DNA from: Bradyrhizobium sp. ORS 285
Lineage (GTDB): Bacteria; Pseudomonadota; Alphaproteobacteria; Rhizobiales; Xanthobacteraceae
DNA: 64,000 nt
Assembly: GCF_900176205.1 (NCBI RefSeq)
Contig: NZ_LT859959.1
Location: forward strand, 6,035,001-6,099,000
Direction: 5' to 3'
Shown here: in pieces, positions 63,833 to 64,000 of the stretch
Layout: the number at the start of each line of letters is the position of its first letter
Numbering within the stretch: the first letter of the stretch is position 1
Program-made: the position numbers and the translations under genes
Notes under the pieces: generated by a model
Told to the model about the DNA's origin: nothing
The model's input: the letters and a program-made list of their open reading frames with translations, nothing else
The model's database searches: none

Positions 63833-64000
63833 CGCATCCAGGCTGGGCGGCGCCTCGGAGACCGCCGGCCTGATGATGCCGATCCGCGGTGTCGCCGGCG
63901 GTCCAGCGGCCGGCCGCACCGTTTCCCGAGTGGCTGATTGATGATTGACGATGAGGCCGGGCGGCGGCTCTGCTCCGCCAACGCCCCGCTGTTGAACCAC

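Noticed and set aside
62042..64000. Long minus-strand frame opposite the ABC transporter
   Set aside because: Antisense shadow, no motif. The transporter on the plus strand has Walker A and B and a signature sequence.
63941..64000. ATG with 20 open codons running off the window edge
   Set aside because: Too short to judge. It may be the start of the next gene, but nothing supports a family.

Overview
The window is a GC-rich alphaproteobacterial chromosome segment, most likely Bradyrhizobium or a close Nitrobacteraceae relative. The assignment rests on three things: family-typical genes and neighbourhoods (hisZ-hisG, a lipid A/Kdo cluster with DUF374 and DUF4170 genes, DUF2093, a DUF6101-like gene, a SbmA/BacA-type ABC protein, CIRCE-controlled groESL); many palindromic intergenic repeats of the kind scattered through Bradyrhizobium genomes; and strong codon bias towards G/C. 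No rRNA, tRNA, CRISPR array or intact insertion sequence was seen. Most of the window is core chromosome, with a few accessory patches.

Layout. 1-5.8 kb: 3' end of a class III aminotransferase, a Fic toxin with a small overlapping partner gene, a small membrane protein, a membrane-anchored degenerate EAL protein, a HAD hydrolase and a single-domain CheY. 6-15 kb: ribF, ileS, lspA, a secreted proline-rich protein and a coupled pair of M16 peptidases (one catalytic, one lacking the zinc motif). 15-19.7 kb: about 1 kb of repeats, arfB, then a periplasmic dehydrogenase locus (cytochrome c, glyoxalase-like protein, Tat-exported small subunit, GMC flavoprotein with a predicted 3Fe-4S site). 19.8-25.8 kb: ribbon-helix-helix protein, mutL, rsmD, a pseudouridine synthase with a very long disordered N-terminus, tadA. 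25.8-31.8 kb (minus strand): a frameshifted dehalogenase remnant, then a tightly packed set reading cyclase/AAA-ATPase sensor, unknown protein, methyltransferase, P450. 31.9-38 kb: purD, a hydrolase/membrane protein/winged-helix trio, xseA, a dienelactone-hydrolase-like protein lacking the usual nucleophile, DUF2093.

38-46.8 kb: a minus-strand cluster pmbA-cysQ-DUF4170-DUF374-waaA-lpxK, with nearly all genes overlapping and most using GTG/TTG starts; a DUF6101-like gene; ubiA preceded by two paralogous secreted proteins with identical spacing of four cysteines. 47-52 kb: rsmE, hisZ-hisG, and a coupled polyprenyl-phosphate-type glycosyltransferase and YdjC-type deacetylase. 52-64 kb: DUF2076 protein, L,D-transpeptidase, a CheZ-type phosphatase with a FliM-like CheY-binding tail, a lipoprotein, CIRCE-controlled groES-groEL, a secreted unknown, a META-like protein, lactate permease and a BacA-like ABC transporter.

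The best candidates for undescribed biology are the cyclase/ATPase-unknown-methyltransferase-P450 set, the tandem four-cysteine secreted family, the one-heme/3Fe-4S dehydrogenase locus carrying a glyoxalase-fold gene, and the Fic module whose partner lacks the usual inhibitory motif. All of these are inferences from sequence motifs and context alone.
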